Positions 54,501-64,000 of a stretch of 64,000 nucleotides of DNA are shown one piece after another; positions within the stretch are counted from its first letter, which is position 1, and each line of letters begins with the position of its first letter. The DNA comes from Eopsaltria australis (Eukaryota > Chordata > Aves > Passeriformes > Petroicidae), in NCBI GenBank assembly GCA_034509425.1, contig JAVTVJ010000220.1:558001-622000 (forward strand), read 5' to 3'. The translations under genes and the position numbers were made by a program. The notes beneath the pieces are model-generated. The model worked only from the letters and a program-made list of their open reading frames with translations, did no database searches and was not told where the DNA came from.

Positions 54501-56399
54501 CAGTGGCAGTAGAGGATGTGGGTTTCTAGTTAATGCTATCTAGAATTTGAGATAGAAATGCACACTTCATAAAATCTTGCTCCCAGCTCAGTCTTCCAAA
54601 TAAAACCGACAGAGATGGCATCAAACCCTCCAGGGCTTGTGCTTGCAAAATCCCCACCAAGTTCGCTGCAAGCTTGGTGAGCAATTTGGGAGTTTTACTC
54701 ACAGCATGAACTCAGAATGCCACTGAAGGTGGGACTCAAGGGCTGACAGCCCCTCTGGGGGCTATTTCTGATACTCCTATTTCCAGCTTCTCCCTGTCCT
54801 TCAGCTGGAGATGATTCCTGCAGGAATAGGGGCTGCAGGATGGGTGGCACATCTTCTCCTCTCCATGTCACCGCAGTGCTCGGAATAGCAGCGGAACCTG
54901 AAATAATTGCTGGGTTGGATGAATACCCTGGGCTGTGTGTGAGGATGCACAGCCCAGCTGCCACCTCGGGGGCAGGACTGGGATCTCTGACAGCGACCTG
55001 GGGCAGCAACAGCCAAAATCCATCCTCCTGGAACTGCTACAGCTCTTTGGGAGGCACCTTCAGTGTTACAGCTACCTCCAGACACACAGTTCTTGGTACC
55101 TGCGAGGCCAAGCTGTCAGGCAGAGTGGTGAAAGTGGGGGGTTACAGCACCCTAAAACTGCAATCCTGAATGCTGCCCTTTCACTAAAAAAATCTGTCAC
55201 AGGCCAGGGAGGGAAAACTCCTGAGCTTCTGATAGACAATAGTTCATTTTGCAATATCATTGCCACCATTTGCACTAATTGACATTTTTTTATAGTAAAC
55301 TCTGTTAAAAGACAGAATTTCTCAAGTATCCTTTTGGTAGAGAAAAAAACCCTGATTATGTTAATGGTCAGTATATTAAAGGCTTCATCCTGATTTTGGG
55401 AGAAAGAAAAACCGGAATAATCACCCTCCTTTGTTTAATAAACTTCCCCTAAAATATATAAAAAAATTCTTCACTAAAGTTCTGCTCCTCCCTGCTCTGG
55501 TAAAGAATTCTTTTTGTTAGTCCCCCGAGTGGATGCTTAAGTCAGGTCTTGCTGTAATTACACACCTCGCAGCAGTGCAGGAGACTTAATTAAGAGAGTC
55601 ACTGTAGGTGTGTTGTCAGATGGATACAGCCCAGTGCTGCTGGAGAAGGCACCAGCATCCAGCTGCAGTGGGCATGTTGGGGAAGAAAATTCAAGTTTGC
55701 AGAGGATTTTGAGATCCTCCTGCAAAAATAAAAGCAGCGTGGACACACCCAGCAGCCTCTGTTCAAAGCCCCTCAACTCCATCGTCAGGGAGTCTGTGGT
55801 TTTAAAAATCTCTCTGTACTCACCAGGAGACGCTCTGCCACACGGCAAGATTTCAGATTCTCTCCTCCCCTCCTCCCAAAAGTGTGACTCACCAGTTTCA
55901 AATGGTGACATTTCATTCCCAAACTATTCCGGGAGCAGCTGGCTCCATAGCACATGGGGATGTGGGGAGAAGGGAGGAGGGAAGGAAGAGCCAGCTTGCA
56001 CAGTGAGAACCACTCATTCTCTCCCCCACACAGGTATGTTGCTTTTAAATTTCAGAACCATAGAGTTTGGGACACGCTGGCAAATTCCATCGGAGGAAAA
56101 CAATAAAACAAGCACATTTCAGGGGGAAAACAACAAAAAAATCTGTAAGCGGCAGTGATGCAATTGCCGGTCAGCCAGGAGGGACTGGGAGAGGTGTTTG
56201 GTCCCCAGATGGAATAGATGTGAGGAAATGTCCTGTCCCCACTTCTCACTCCCCGTACGAGTCCGAACCCCGCAGTTCTGCGTGAATTTCTGTGCGATGC
56301 AGGGTCAGGGTTTAGTCAGCGTCAGTATCTTACTAATGATGAACAAATGCATGTGCAGGGGAACGCTGACAACAGGGGAATGACAGAGAAATCCGGCTC
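51546..56399. other. Intergenic DNA
   Basis: No gene or clear repeat apart from a T tract near 53579-53595. The longest open frames, up to about 180 codons near 55.6-56.2 kb, have no recognisable domain and no exon-like boundaries. Confidence 0.7.
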
Positions 56400-56546
56400 A
56401 GCTCCCGCTCCTGAGAGCAGTTTTCTGTCACCCTACAGATGCAGTCCGGCATCGCTGTGTCCGTGCTGTGAGGACATCGCTGCCATGAGCACGACATCCT
56501 GCGTGTGAGGAGAGGGATGCTGCGGGCACCGGCCTCGGTGTGCAGG

Positions 56547-56640
56547 CACAGAATCCCGGGATATTCTGGGCTGGGAGGGACCCACGAGGATCACGGAATG
56601 GCCCATCCGGGGATCGAACCCGTCACCTTGGCGTTGGCAG
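56547..56640 (-). mobile_element. tRNA-Ile-like SINE with CR1-like tail (TguSINE1 type)
   Basis: Read on the minus strand, AACGCCAAGGTGACGGGTTC leads into GATCCCCGGATGGGCCA, which matches the 3' half of tRNA-Ile, including an intact pol III B box at 56611-56621. It continues into a CR1-like tail (complement of GGGATATTCTGGGCTGGGAG, 56547-56598). This head-and-tail arrangement is that of the songbird SINE known as TguSINE1. Similarity fades 5' of the anticodon, so the A box is missing or decayed. It is not a functional tRNA gene. Confidence 0.6.
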
Positions 56641-56818
56641 GAGCGGCTGGGGCGGTGCCGGGGACAGGAGCGAGACCTGGGACTGTCACCCTGAGCGTGG
56701 CTGTGGGGTCAGAGCGGCCACCCAGCCCCAGCCCCGGCCCCATTCATTGATATTTGTCCAAACCGCACGGGGAGCGAGCTGTGCGCGACGGAACCCGGCG
56801 GGCACTGGCACCGGGGTG

Positions 56819-57016
56819 CCGGGGACACCAGGGACCATCCCCAGGGAGACACCGGGGACACCAGCGACCATCCCCAGGGAGACACCGGGGACACCAGGGA
56901 CCATCCCCAGGGAGACACGGGGGACACCAGCGACCATCCCCAGGGAGGCACCGGGGACACCAGGGACCATCCCCAGGGAGGCACCGGGGACACCAGGGAC
57001 CATCCCCAGGGAGGCG
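56819..57016 (+). repeat. 33-bp minisatellite, six copies
   Basis: Six head-to-tail units begin at 56819, 56852, 56885, 56918, 56951 and 56984. The core is CCGGGGACACCAG[G/C]GACC followed by ATCCCCAGGGAG[A/G]CA. Copies 2 and 4 carry the C variant. Copies 4-6 end GAGGC while copies 1-3 end GAGAC. Because 33 is divisible by three and units lack stops, several frames stay open through it. They are not genes. Confidence 0.95.
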
Positions 57017-57100
57017 ACAGCCCCAGGGAGACGTGGCGGGGCCCCAGGCGCTGGTTCTCGCTGTGTGTGCCGGATCGCAGTGCCGGGAACAGGCTGTCAC

Positions 57101-57125
57101 AGCCCAGCCCAGCCCAGCCCAGCCC
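57101..57125 (+). repeat. (AGCCC)5 pentanucleotide repeat
   Basis: Five perfect AGCCC units, about 85 bases past the 33-bp minisatellite. Confidence 0.95.
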
Positions 57126-57250
57126 CGTGCATGTCTGCACAGGAAATGTTTGATTACAGCTCCATTCATCTGCTCTGCTGCCGTTGGAAAAGGGGACGCT
57201 GTTCCTGTGGCTTTCTCTGCCCGGCAGCAGCTTGGGACCAGATCCGAGCC

Positions 57251-60200
57251 TAATTCCCATTTTTTTTTCCTTGGGGGAGCCCCACTGAAAGCAGTGCTCG
57301 TTTAAGAAGAGGAGGATGGCTCGCTGCTCGGTCCTGGCATGCAGCAGCAATGACCTTGGCTAGGTAACCATCTCCTGAATACAAAGATGGATATAAAAGC
57401 AGCAATCCCCTTTTTAAAAAACACCCAGTCTTCTGCTAAGGTAGCGAAAGGCAGTGGTTTGTTAAATAAATGCGTCTGTCAGGGCTGGATTTTTTTTCCC
57501 AGCTTCCCTAAATGCCCTTCACCAGCAGAGAGGGGGAGGGGACCTGCTCTTTGAAGCCTTTTCCTTATGGGAATAGAAAACACGGAAAGAATTCAATTCT
57601 CTGCCACAGCCCAGCAGCACTGATCCACACTTCAAACCCCAAAGCCCGGGAGCCCGGCGGGCTGGTGGGCGCTTGGAGCCTGCAGTACCACAGATTAGCC
57701 TTGCTCGATATCCAGCATCATTAAGTGTCCCCCGTGGTGTTAAAGCGCAGAAAGAGGGGCAGGAATGGAGACCGGGGAAGGAAAAATTAGGAAATTCTGT
57801 GCAGAAAGAACTGCGGTTATCCAAATCTTTGATCAAAGCACCATCTAGTGAAGAACAGGCTCCTTGCAGCTGGCAGCGCTCTGGGCAGCTGCACCAACAT
57901 TCGCCTTTCACCACAGGTTTGCTGCTAAATCCCCCCTAAAAAATCACCCAAATATGCACGGCCCGTGCTGACCTGAACGAACAGGAACATAGCCCCAAAA
58001 CTGCTGCCCTTTCTTTAAATCATTCTGGGTGGAAACGCGTTCCTCTCTTCCCCTCATCTCCCACCAGAGAACCTCAGCCCCCCCGAAACCCGCAGGGAAC
58101 GAGGCACCACAGGAAGAGAAGGATTTCCATGTTGTAGTTTGGGAGCTGAGGAAAAGAAAAGGTAAGTGAGCGGTCCAAGGTCGTGCAGGAAGCCAGAGGC
58201 AGATCCGGGAATAGAGATCGGCCACCCTGGACCCAGGGATGCCTGAACAATAGCACAGCCTCTCCCTCTGGTGTCATTTAACTCCTTCCTGACCCACCAA
58301 AACCCGGAGAGGGGTGGGCTCTCCCCTCCCCTGCAGATGTGCCCGTGGTTTTACAGCTCTTGGGGCCCAGCCCTCAGCCCTTCCCTGCTTCTCTCACTCC
58401 AAACCAAGGAGGGAAGGCAGCAGGGAAGGACAGGGTTGGATATCCTGAGAGCAGTGAAGCTTCAGGTAGGAAACATTTCTGTACAGTGGGTCTGAGCTGT
58501 CGCCTCAACAATTAAAACAACCACAATTAGCATTTTTTAATGGAAATGGTACCTTAGTTTTGCCATCTCTGTGTGTGACAAAACATCACTCTCTCCCCTG
58601 GAAGCATTCAGCTCCATTCAAATGAGCGTGGGGATCTTTAGCTGCAGGAGGAGAGGATGTTGCTCCCTCTCCCCCAGCTTTTGGGTTATCCACAAGAATT
58701 GGGGATTTGCAGCACGATCACACATCAGAAATGCAGTTTCACTAAGACTACACTGTTCTCACACTGAGCTGGGAAATGCTGCAGTGCAGGCTCTGGAGGA
58801 GGCAGTAATTACAAACAAACCTTATAGAAAATAGCTGGGAAAGAAAAATAATACTCAGGTGGTGGAAAAAACCTGAACTGCAATGAACTGAACCTGCAGC
58901 AAAATTCTCCCAGAGACAAGAGCTGAGAGAAATAGTGACCAAGTCTTCAGAAAGAGTTTTCTGAAAGGAGTTTGATGTCCTTGAGTCAGAGCCCAGTTCC
59001 AAACCAGAACTATAACTGGGGCAAAAGTTAAAACCAACTCCTTGGGTCACTGTCTGGAAGGGACAGAGATAAATCCACAAAGAGCTGCAGGGGCAAAGAA
59101 TTGGAAAAGTCCTGATAAATCTTTATTTTTCTATTTTCCATCCTGAGTCTGATTTTTTCCCCTACTCCCCTAGAATGTTTTCATTCACTCCTATAAACCA
59201 AATTTATCAGGGAGGGGAGGAGGAGAGTCTGCACCCTCGTATGAGAGGCTGAGACAAGAAAACCTTTAATCCTGCCACAGCCCTTTGAATATTTACATTT
59301 TCCAGCCAAAGGCGCTGTGAAACTGGGAGCTCTCAGTTCAAACCAGTTCAAGGATGTTTTCCCTGGGGAAGGGTTTTGTTACCCTGTGAGGATTCCTGCC
59401 CAGATCTTTGCTCTGAGGGTAAGCAACCAAAGCTTTTCTTACAGAAAGAAGCTACATCTTATACTCCCTGAAAAAAAAAATGGTGACAAATAAGAGCCCA
59501 CAAGAACTAGGGCACAAAACTGCTGCCCTAGAGACTGGGGTTAAAAGGCTGCAGATCTGCACTCAGTGATTGCAGCAAAGCAGATGCCACCAAACTCAAG
59601 TGCAAACTCAAATCCTTGAGTTTGGAGATTTTTACTTTTCTCCCCCTCAAAAAAAAAAGAGCTCCTGCACTGCAAGAGGGCAGGGATAGAACAGCAGGAT
59701 GTTTGTCAAGGAAGTGTTAACATGCTAAAAGGATTCCAGCCCTTTGCAGTTGTGCCCTGACAAAATGAGAAAGAAAAGAGGAGAGATTTGAGTGCTAATG
59801 AAAACAACAAGCACAGCTTTAGATTATACCAACATTCACCAGCTGGGGCTTGCACGGTCTCCAAAAACAGCCCTGGATTTGGGGTAGATTCTCCACTCAT
59901 GGTTCTGAGAACAAAGACATGCTGACATAAGGAAATCATCTAATCCCCATCCAGTGTGGGATGTGCCAATGAGCAGGTTTAAATCAGAGGTGAATTTGTT
60001 GCTAATTACATTCGATTGACCTAAGAAAATGGAATCCAAATCAAAGCAACAAAGTCGAGCTTTACTTCACTGACTTTCCCTCTCCAGCTGCAGCTCCAGT
60101 CTGACCCTTTGCTGGGCACTTGGTTTCAATCAATTCTGCCGCTCTGGGGATGGCTCATTCCTGTTAAAATAAACACCTGGGAGATACCTGGGAATGACCA

Positions 60201-61224
60201 GAGCAGCTTGGGCAGAGCTCTCAGGTAAGTGCTGTCCTCTGCTTTGGGCTGCAGCTCCTCCTGCCCTGCTTGGCTGGGAAAGAAGGACTGGAATGGCTTT
60301 TTCCAGCTCTGGTTTTCAGGAGACTGAACCAACTACAGCTCCCAGTAAGGCTGCCACAACACAAACTGCCTTCTTCTGGGTTTTATTTTTTAATTTCATT
60401 TGTGTAAACAAAGTTATTGATTCTTCCATTTCATTGTGTATAGTCCCTGAAGTCAGAAAAGTGCATTATCATCCTTCCTTTCAGAAGGTGATTTTTTTTT
60501 GGAAGATTTTGAATTATTTTCTATTTTTTTTTCCCCCTGAAATATTGATCCCTTACTAATGATGAACCAGCACTGAAGCTTTGAATTAATTTCAGGATTT
60601 TCCTTATTAGAAGAGAAAAGTTCCCATAAAAATTTATGATAAAACCATCTTTCACAGAGCTGCTGGAAAAAGCTGTTGTCAGAAGACATCTGGGATTAAC
60701 TGCCCTTGGAAAACACTGAAGTGTCTCTGACTGCCTCTGTAAATGTGCCTTCTGCTCACAAAACCCTTCCCAAAGAGGTGGAGGAGCTCCCTGTGCCTTC
60801 CCTTCCTCAGGATTTTGGGATCTCTGCTCAGGTTTGAGCCACAGCCTGGCCAGGGATTTAGAGCTGCACAGCATTCAGGGCCCATTTCTGCACAGAGCTC
60901 ATGGAAAATCAGGGAATTCAGGTTTTGCCCCATCAGGGATTGGAAAGAGGCTCTGCAGAAAGAAAGAAATGCAGGATTTTCGCAGAAATGCAGGATTTGC
61001 TGTTGTTCCTCACAGGCACAGCCCTGTCCTGGCCCAGGGTCACCCTCAGGCACAGGGGTGGATTTTGGGCCAGGAATTGGTGACCCGTGTGGGTCCCTTC
61101 CAGCTGAGCTTATCCCGAGATGGTTCCTGCATCTTCACTTTTCTGTGGAGATATCAGAGGACAGAATTCACCTCGGGGTGCCCAGCAATGGGCACTGAGC
61201 AGTGACCACTGCAGTGGCCATTGG
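57251..61224. other. Intergenic DNA upstream of DHRS7B
   Basis: No gene recognised. A- and T-tracts occur at about 59469-59480, 59649-59658 and 60525-60532. GC content rises towards the DHRS7B promoter. Confidence 0.65.
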
Positions 61225-61500
61225 GGATGTGCAGGGAGGGCTCGCACATGGGCCGGGATCTGCTCCGCGGGGCCCAGCAATGGCCCAGGAGGAATGGACA
61301 CAAATCGATGCCCAGGAAATCCCACCTGGACATGAGGAAAACCTTCCCGAGCCCTGAGCAGCAGCAGGGAGGGCGTGGAGCCTCCCTCACCGGGGATATT
61401 CCACAGCTGCCTGCATGCATCCTGCGCCGTGCTCCGGGACGGCCCTGCTGAGCAGCGCGGCTGAACCAGATGCCGCACGGTGCTCCCTTCCAGCCCAAAT
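61225..61500 (+). mobile_element. CR1 LINE 3' fragment beside DHRS7B promoter
   Basis: Plus-oriented CR1: GGAATGGACACAAATCGATG, CCACCTGGACATGAGGAAAA, GGGATATTCCACAGCTGCC and the terminal AACCAGATGCCGCACGGTG followed by CTCCCTTCCAGCCC. This matches the songbird-type CR1 tail. Several sites have become CpG-rich. It ends about 220 bases before the probable DHRS7B start codon. Confidence 0.75.
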
Positions 61501-61547
61501 TCCGTTTGGAATTTTGGGATTCTGGCACGCAAGGCAATGCCCACCCC

Positions 61548-61562
61548 GGGGGGGGGGGGGGG
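61548..61562 (+). repeat. G15 homopolymer
   Basis: Fifteen consecutive G, flanked by CCCC on both sides, in the promoter. Length is prone to sequencing error. Confidence 0.85.
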
Positions 61563-61683
61563 AACCCCGAGATGGCGGAACCCCTGGTTCGCACCGCCGC
61601 TCCCCGGCCGGGCTGCATAGGCGGGGGGACAGGTAAGGGCAGCTGCGCTCCGGAAGCGGCTTCAGGGAGGAGCGGGTTCTGGG

Positions 61684-61710
61684 CGGAAGTGCCCGGTGGC
61701 GCCACTTCCG
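61684..61710. promoter_or_regulatory. Inverted pair of ETS sites
   Basis: CGGAAGTG at 61684-61691 and its exact complement CACTTCCG at 61703-61710, with an 11-base spacer, sit ten bases before the start codon. Each is a consensus ETS/GABP site, common at housekeeping transcription starts. Confidence 0.65.
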
Positions 61711-61719
61711 GCGGTGGCC

Positions 61720-61739
61720 ATGGTGACGGCGGCGGCCAG
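61720..61739 (+). CDS. DHRS7B: Probable DHRS7B first coding exon
   Basis: A short ORF starts in a strong Kozak context (GCCATGG) and reads Met-Val-Thr-Ala-Ala-Ala-Ar(g), with a donor AG|GTGGGG splitting the seventh codon. As I recall, human DHRS7B begins MVSPATRK and mouse MISPSFRK, so both length and position of the arginine fit. DHRS7B is a membrane-anchored short-chain dehydrogenase/reductase implicated in peroxisomal ether-lipid synthesis. In human it is the divergent neighbour upstream of USP22, which fits the head-to-head layout here. The membrane segment and the Rossmann TGxxxGxG motif would be in later exons beyond the right edge. Seven codons alone cannot prove identity; the call rests mainly on promoter position and synteny. 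Confidence 0.5.
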
Positions 61740-64000
61740 GTGGGGACAGGGAGGGGACAGAGGGGACAGGGAGGGACAGGGGCACACAGGGGACACCCGG
61801 GAGCGGCCGGGGGGCTGCGGGTGCGGCCCTGAGAGGGGCGGCGCTCTGGGGAGTGCGGGAGCGGTCGGCGCTGGGGACACGCAGCGCCCTCCGGGGCAGA
61901 GTTCAGCAAGATCTGCACAGAGAAATCGGCGGCCGTGGCCTCACGGGGTTCTTGATGTGGTGAACGTCCGCGAAATGCTTTCTTTGGAACAACAGATGTC
62001 TCGGTTTTCTGCTCGCGCCACCTTCGTTCCTGTCCCGAGCGCCAATAGAGGAATTCCGCGTGGGAGGGAGGGGGAATTACGGCTTGAAACTGGGTGAAAG
62101 TGGCAGGCAGATTAACGAGGAGACGATTTAATCGAATCCTAGGCTGCTTTGGGTTGGAAAGGACCTTAAATCCCAGCTCATTGTACCCCTGCCATGCACA
62201 GGGACACCTCCCCCAGAGCAGGCGGAGGAGCAGACGATTCCTCAAGTCCACGCTTGAGAAAAACCCAGGTTTTTGGGTGCTAAAACCAGATTTTTTCCCC
62301 TCTTGCTGCACCCTGAGGTTGTTTTGCATAACAACTGTGGACGAACTTAGGCTGGATGCACCGAATGAGAGCTGAGCTACAACAAAGGGTTCCTCAGGTG
62401 ATGCTGGGTGGCAAATTCGTTTTTGAGAATCCCAGTTGAGTTGTTTCCCTTCTGTTTCCTGGTCAGAATGAGGAGCTCTGTCCAGGCCCTGCATTCCTCC
62501 TCAGGAGTTTCGCTGCTTTCAGAAGGTTGAGTTCACTTCTGTCTCTCCAGTCTGGGGGTTAAATTCCCCCCTGCACTGGAAAGGTCAGAGCCCGTACTCC
62601 CCAGGGTTTGTTTTTAGAGCCTGAGCTGCCTTTGGGCATTGGTTTGGATCGCTGCCATTTCCAAATTTAATCGGGGCTGTCCTGCTCCAGCACCGAGGGA
62701 GCTCCAGCCCCGCGTCCCTGCAAGGGAGCCCTTTCTCAGGTAGGACATTGTGCTTTCTTCAGACTGAACTCCTCCCTCAAGCCTGCAGGGGCTGTGCTTT
62801 TTTCTTTAGGAAAATCAGATTTTTCCCCCTTTCCTTTAATCCCCCCAACCCTTGGATTTGGGAGTGCAGCCTCCCAGCTGCTGCCCCTGGTCATGTAAAG
62901 GACAATGGGATTTTGGGAGCCTGGAGCTGCACAATTAATGTTTTTTGGGGAAGTTTCCAAGGGGTTTGGTTGTTTAGGACCTGGTCTCATCTTTAGTGCA
63001 CCCTTGACCTTATTAATTAACACCTTTATTCCTTCAGGAATCACTGTCCTGCCTTTTATAGGAGAACATCCAGTTTTGTTTCAAGGGGAAAGCTCTGGGG
63101 TTATTTTTTTAATTGGATAAATGGGATTTATTCTATGGGAAGCCTTCAGAAAGTTCCCAATCTCCTGTATTTGCTGACATTGTCAGTGTTCTTATTGCTG
63201 CTCTCTGGTAACCTGCATGTCCCAGTCCTGCCTTTTGGGATGGAGAATTGGGAATTACAGCTCTTGATTTGAACCAGGCAATGAGCAGTGAATTTCTCCT
63301 GCTGAAACCCTGGGGTTATGAACATTACCTGGTAAGAACAGGGATTTTTTCAGTGTGAATGCCCAAATTGTTGCACAAAGGTGACAGTGGGGTCCCAGAC
63401 ATTTGAGCAGGAGGCCTGAGATGGTCACTTCATCTCAGATGAGGTGTGGAACCCACGTGTTCCCCACCCTCAGCCCTGTTTTTAATGTGACACAGCATCA
63501 CCTGCTCTGGGGTGTCTTTGGCTGCTCCAAAGCATTTCCTAAAGTTGGGGTTGTGATGTAAAGTCACAAAATCAAAGCAAAACGTGTTGCTGTAGGTCTG
63601 AAGTGCTACAGAAGTTCTTCAGTCCCAAATAATTTGTTCTTCTCTCTCTCAAGTCTGACTGAACTGAGATTTTCTTTGGTTTGGGTTTTTCTAAGAGGCC
63701 ATTGGAGCACCTTGGAGGAGGGCACTGATCTGCATGCCCTCATCTAAAGGGATTCACATCTCTGATGGGCAAATCCTGCTCTCTCCTGCTCCTCTCCCTT
63801 CGCTTCCCCATCCCATATCTCCCCTCCCCAGAGGAGTTACCTGGTGCTTCACACTTCAGCTGGAAGCTGCCAGAGCAGGTTGTTGCTCCTGCCTGGGTTC
63901 TGGGCTTGCTGCAGCCCTCAGGCAGAGATGAAGAATCTGCCCAGTTCCCGTGCATGACATGGAGGAAAAGGAGAGAAAAATAATCAAACACTTGGGAATA
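61740..64000 (+). other. DHRS7B: Probable DHRS7B intron 1, partial
   Basis: It begins with GGGGACAG-type purine-rich repeats (61740-61800), then CpG-rich sequence to about 62060, then ordinary intronic DNA with one CR1 tail. I searched the plus-strand frames for the DHRS7B membrane segment and NAD-binding motif and did not find them. Confidence 0.5.
62125..62230 (-). mobile_element. CR1 LINE 3' tail
   Basis: TTTGGGTTGGAAAGGACCTT followed by CATTGTACCCCTGCCATGCA and CAGGGACACCTCCCC is the reverse complement of a CR1 3' end. It lies in the first intron of the probable DHRS7B gene, antisense to it. Sequence past about 62230 is not recognisable. Confidence 0.8.

Larger units (their letters stand above)
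56400..57250. other. GC-rich intergenic patch
   Basis: About 850 bases of GC- and CpG-rich sequence between AT-richer flanks, containing the SINE, the 33-bp minisatellite and the AGCCC repeat. Its composition is close to a CpG island, but no exon, start site or conserved protein is visible. Confidence 0.5.
61501..61719 (+). promoter_or_regulatory. DHRS7B: Probable DHRS7B CpG-island promoter
   Basis: GC- and CpG-rich sequence directly before the seven-codon exon, with no TATA box. It contains two opposed ETS sites near the start codon, a YY1-like GAGATGGCGG at about 61569 and a G15 run. CpG enrichment continues into the intron to about 62060. Confidence 0.6.

Noticed and set aside
56599..56640. 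tRNA-Ile-like sequence as a tRNA gene
   Set aside because: Only the 3' half aligns, the anticodon stem does not pair, and it continues directly into a CR1-like tail, so it is a SINE.
56540..57350. Proline- or glycine-rich open frames of 100-240 codons
   Set aside because: Created by the stop-free 33-bp minisatellite, which is open in most frames at once; no flanking coding signal.
61154..62494. 446-codon open frame on the minus strand
   Set aside because: It crosses two CR1 fragments, a G15 run and the DHRS7B CpG island. The product is proline/arginine-rich low complexity with no domain, as expected of stop-poor GC-rich DNA.
1..64000. Prokaryotic-type systems such as CRISPR, operons, phage or toxin cassettes
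   Set aside because: Spliced vertebrate exons, CR1 repeats and CpG islands show this is animal nuclear DNA. No regular spacer arrays or dense coding clusters exist.

Overview
This is vertebrate nuclear DNA, most likely from a bird and probably a songbird. The coding exons are short and separated by kilobases of AT-rich intron. There are CR1 retrotransposon 3' ends in both orientations, one tRNA-Ile-like SINE with a CR1-like tail (a type known from songbirds), and CpG-island promoters. Nothing looks prokaryotic: there are no operons, no CRISPR and no phage. Nearly every open frame is a chance frame in intron or GC-rich DNA.

Layout. From the left edge to about 46.5 kb lies the 5' part of USP22 on the minus strand. 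USP22 is the ubiquitin protease of the SAGA deubiquitinase module. Its first three coding exons are at 45421-45546, 13123-13255 and 2366-2479. They join in a consistent reading phase and encode the N-terminal segment and the zinc-finger UBP domain. The catalytic domain lies beyond position 1. Intron 1 is about 32 kb and intron 2 about 10.6 kb. The exon 1 CpG island and its CCAAT-rich promoter occupy about 44.9-46.6 kb.

From about 46.6 to 61.2 kb is an intergenic stretch with scattered CR1 pieces and a GC-rich patch at about 56.4-57.25 kb, which holds the SINE and a six-copy 33-bp minisatellite. At about 61.5-62 kb is a second CpG-rich promoter with ETS sites. A seven-codon first coding exon on the plus strand follows it and fits DHRS7B, the head-to-head neighbour of USP22 in human as I recall it. 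The window ends inside that gene's first intron.

The most interesting signal is a 45-nt stretch at 1754-1798 (minus) in USP22 intron 3. It has a strong branch point, pyrimidine tract, acceptor and donor. It has no stop and keeps the USP22 phase at both ends, so it could be a cassette exon adding 15 residues just after the zinc finger. I found no sign of a wholly new multi-gene system.
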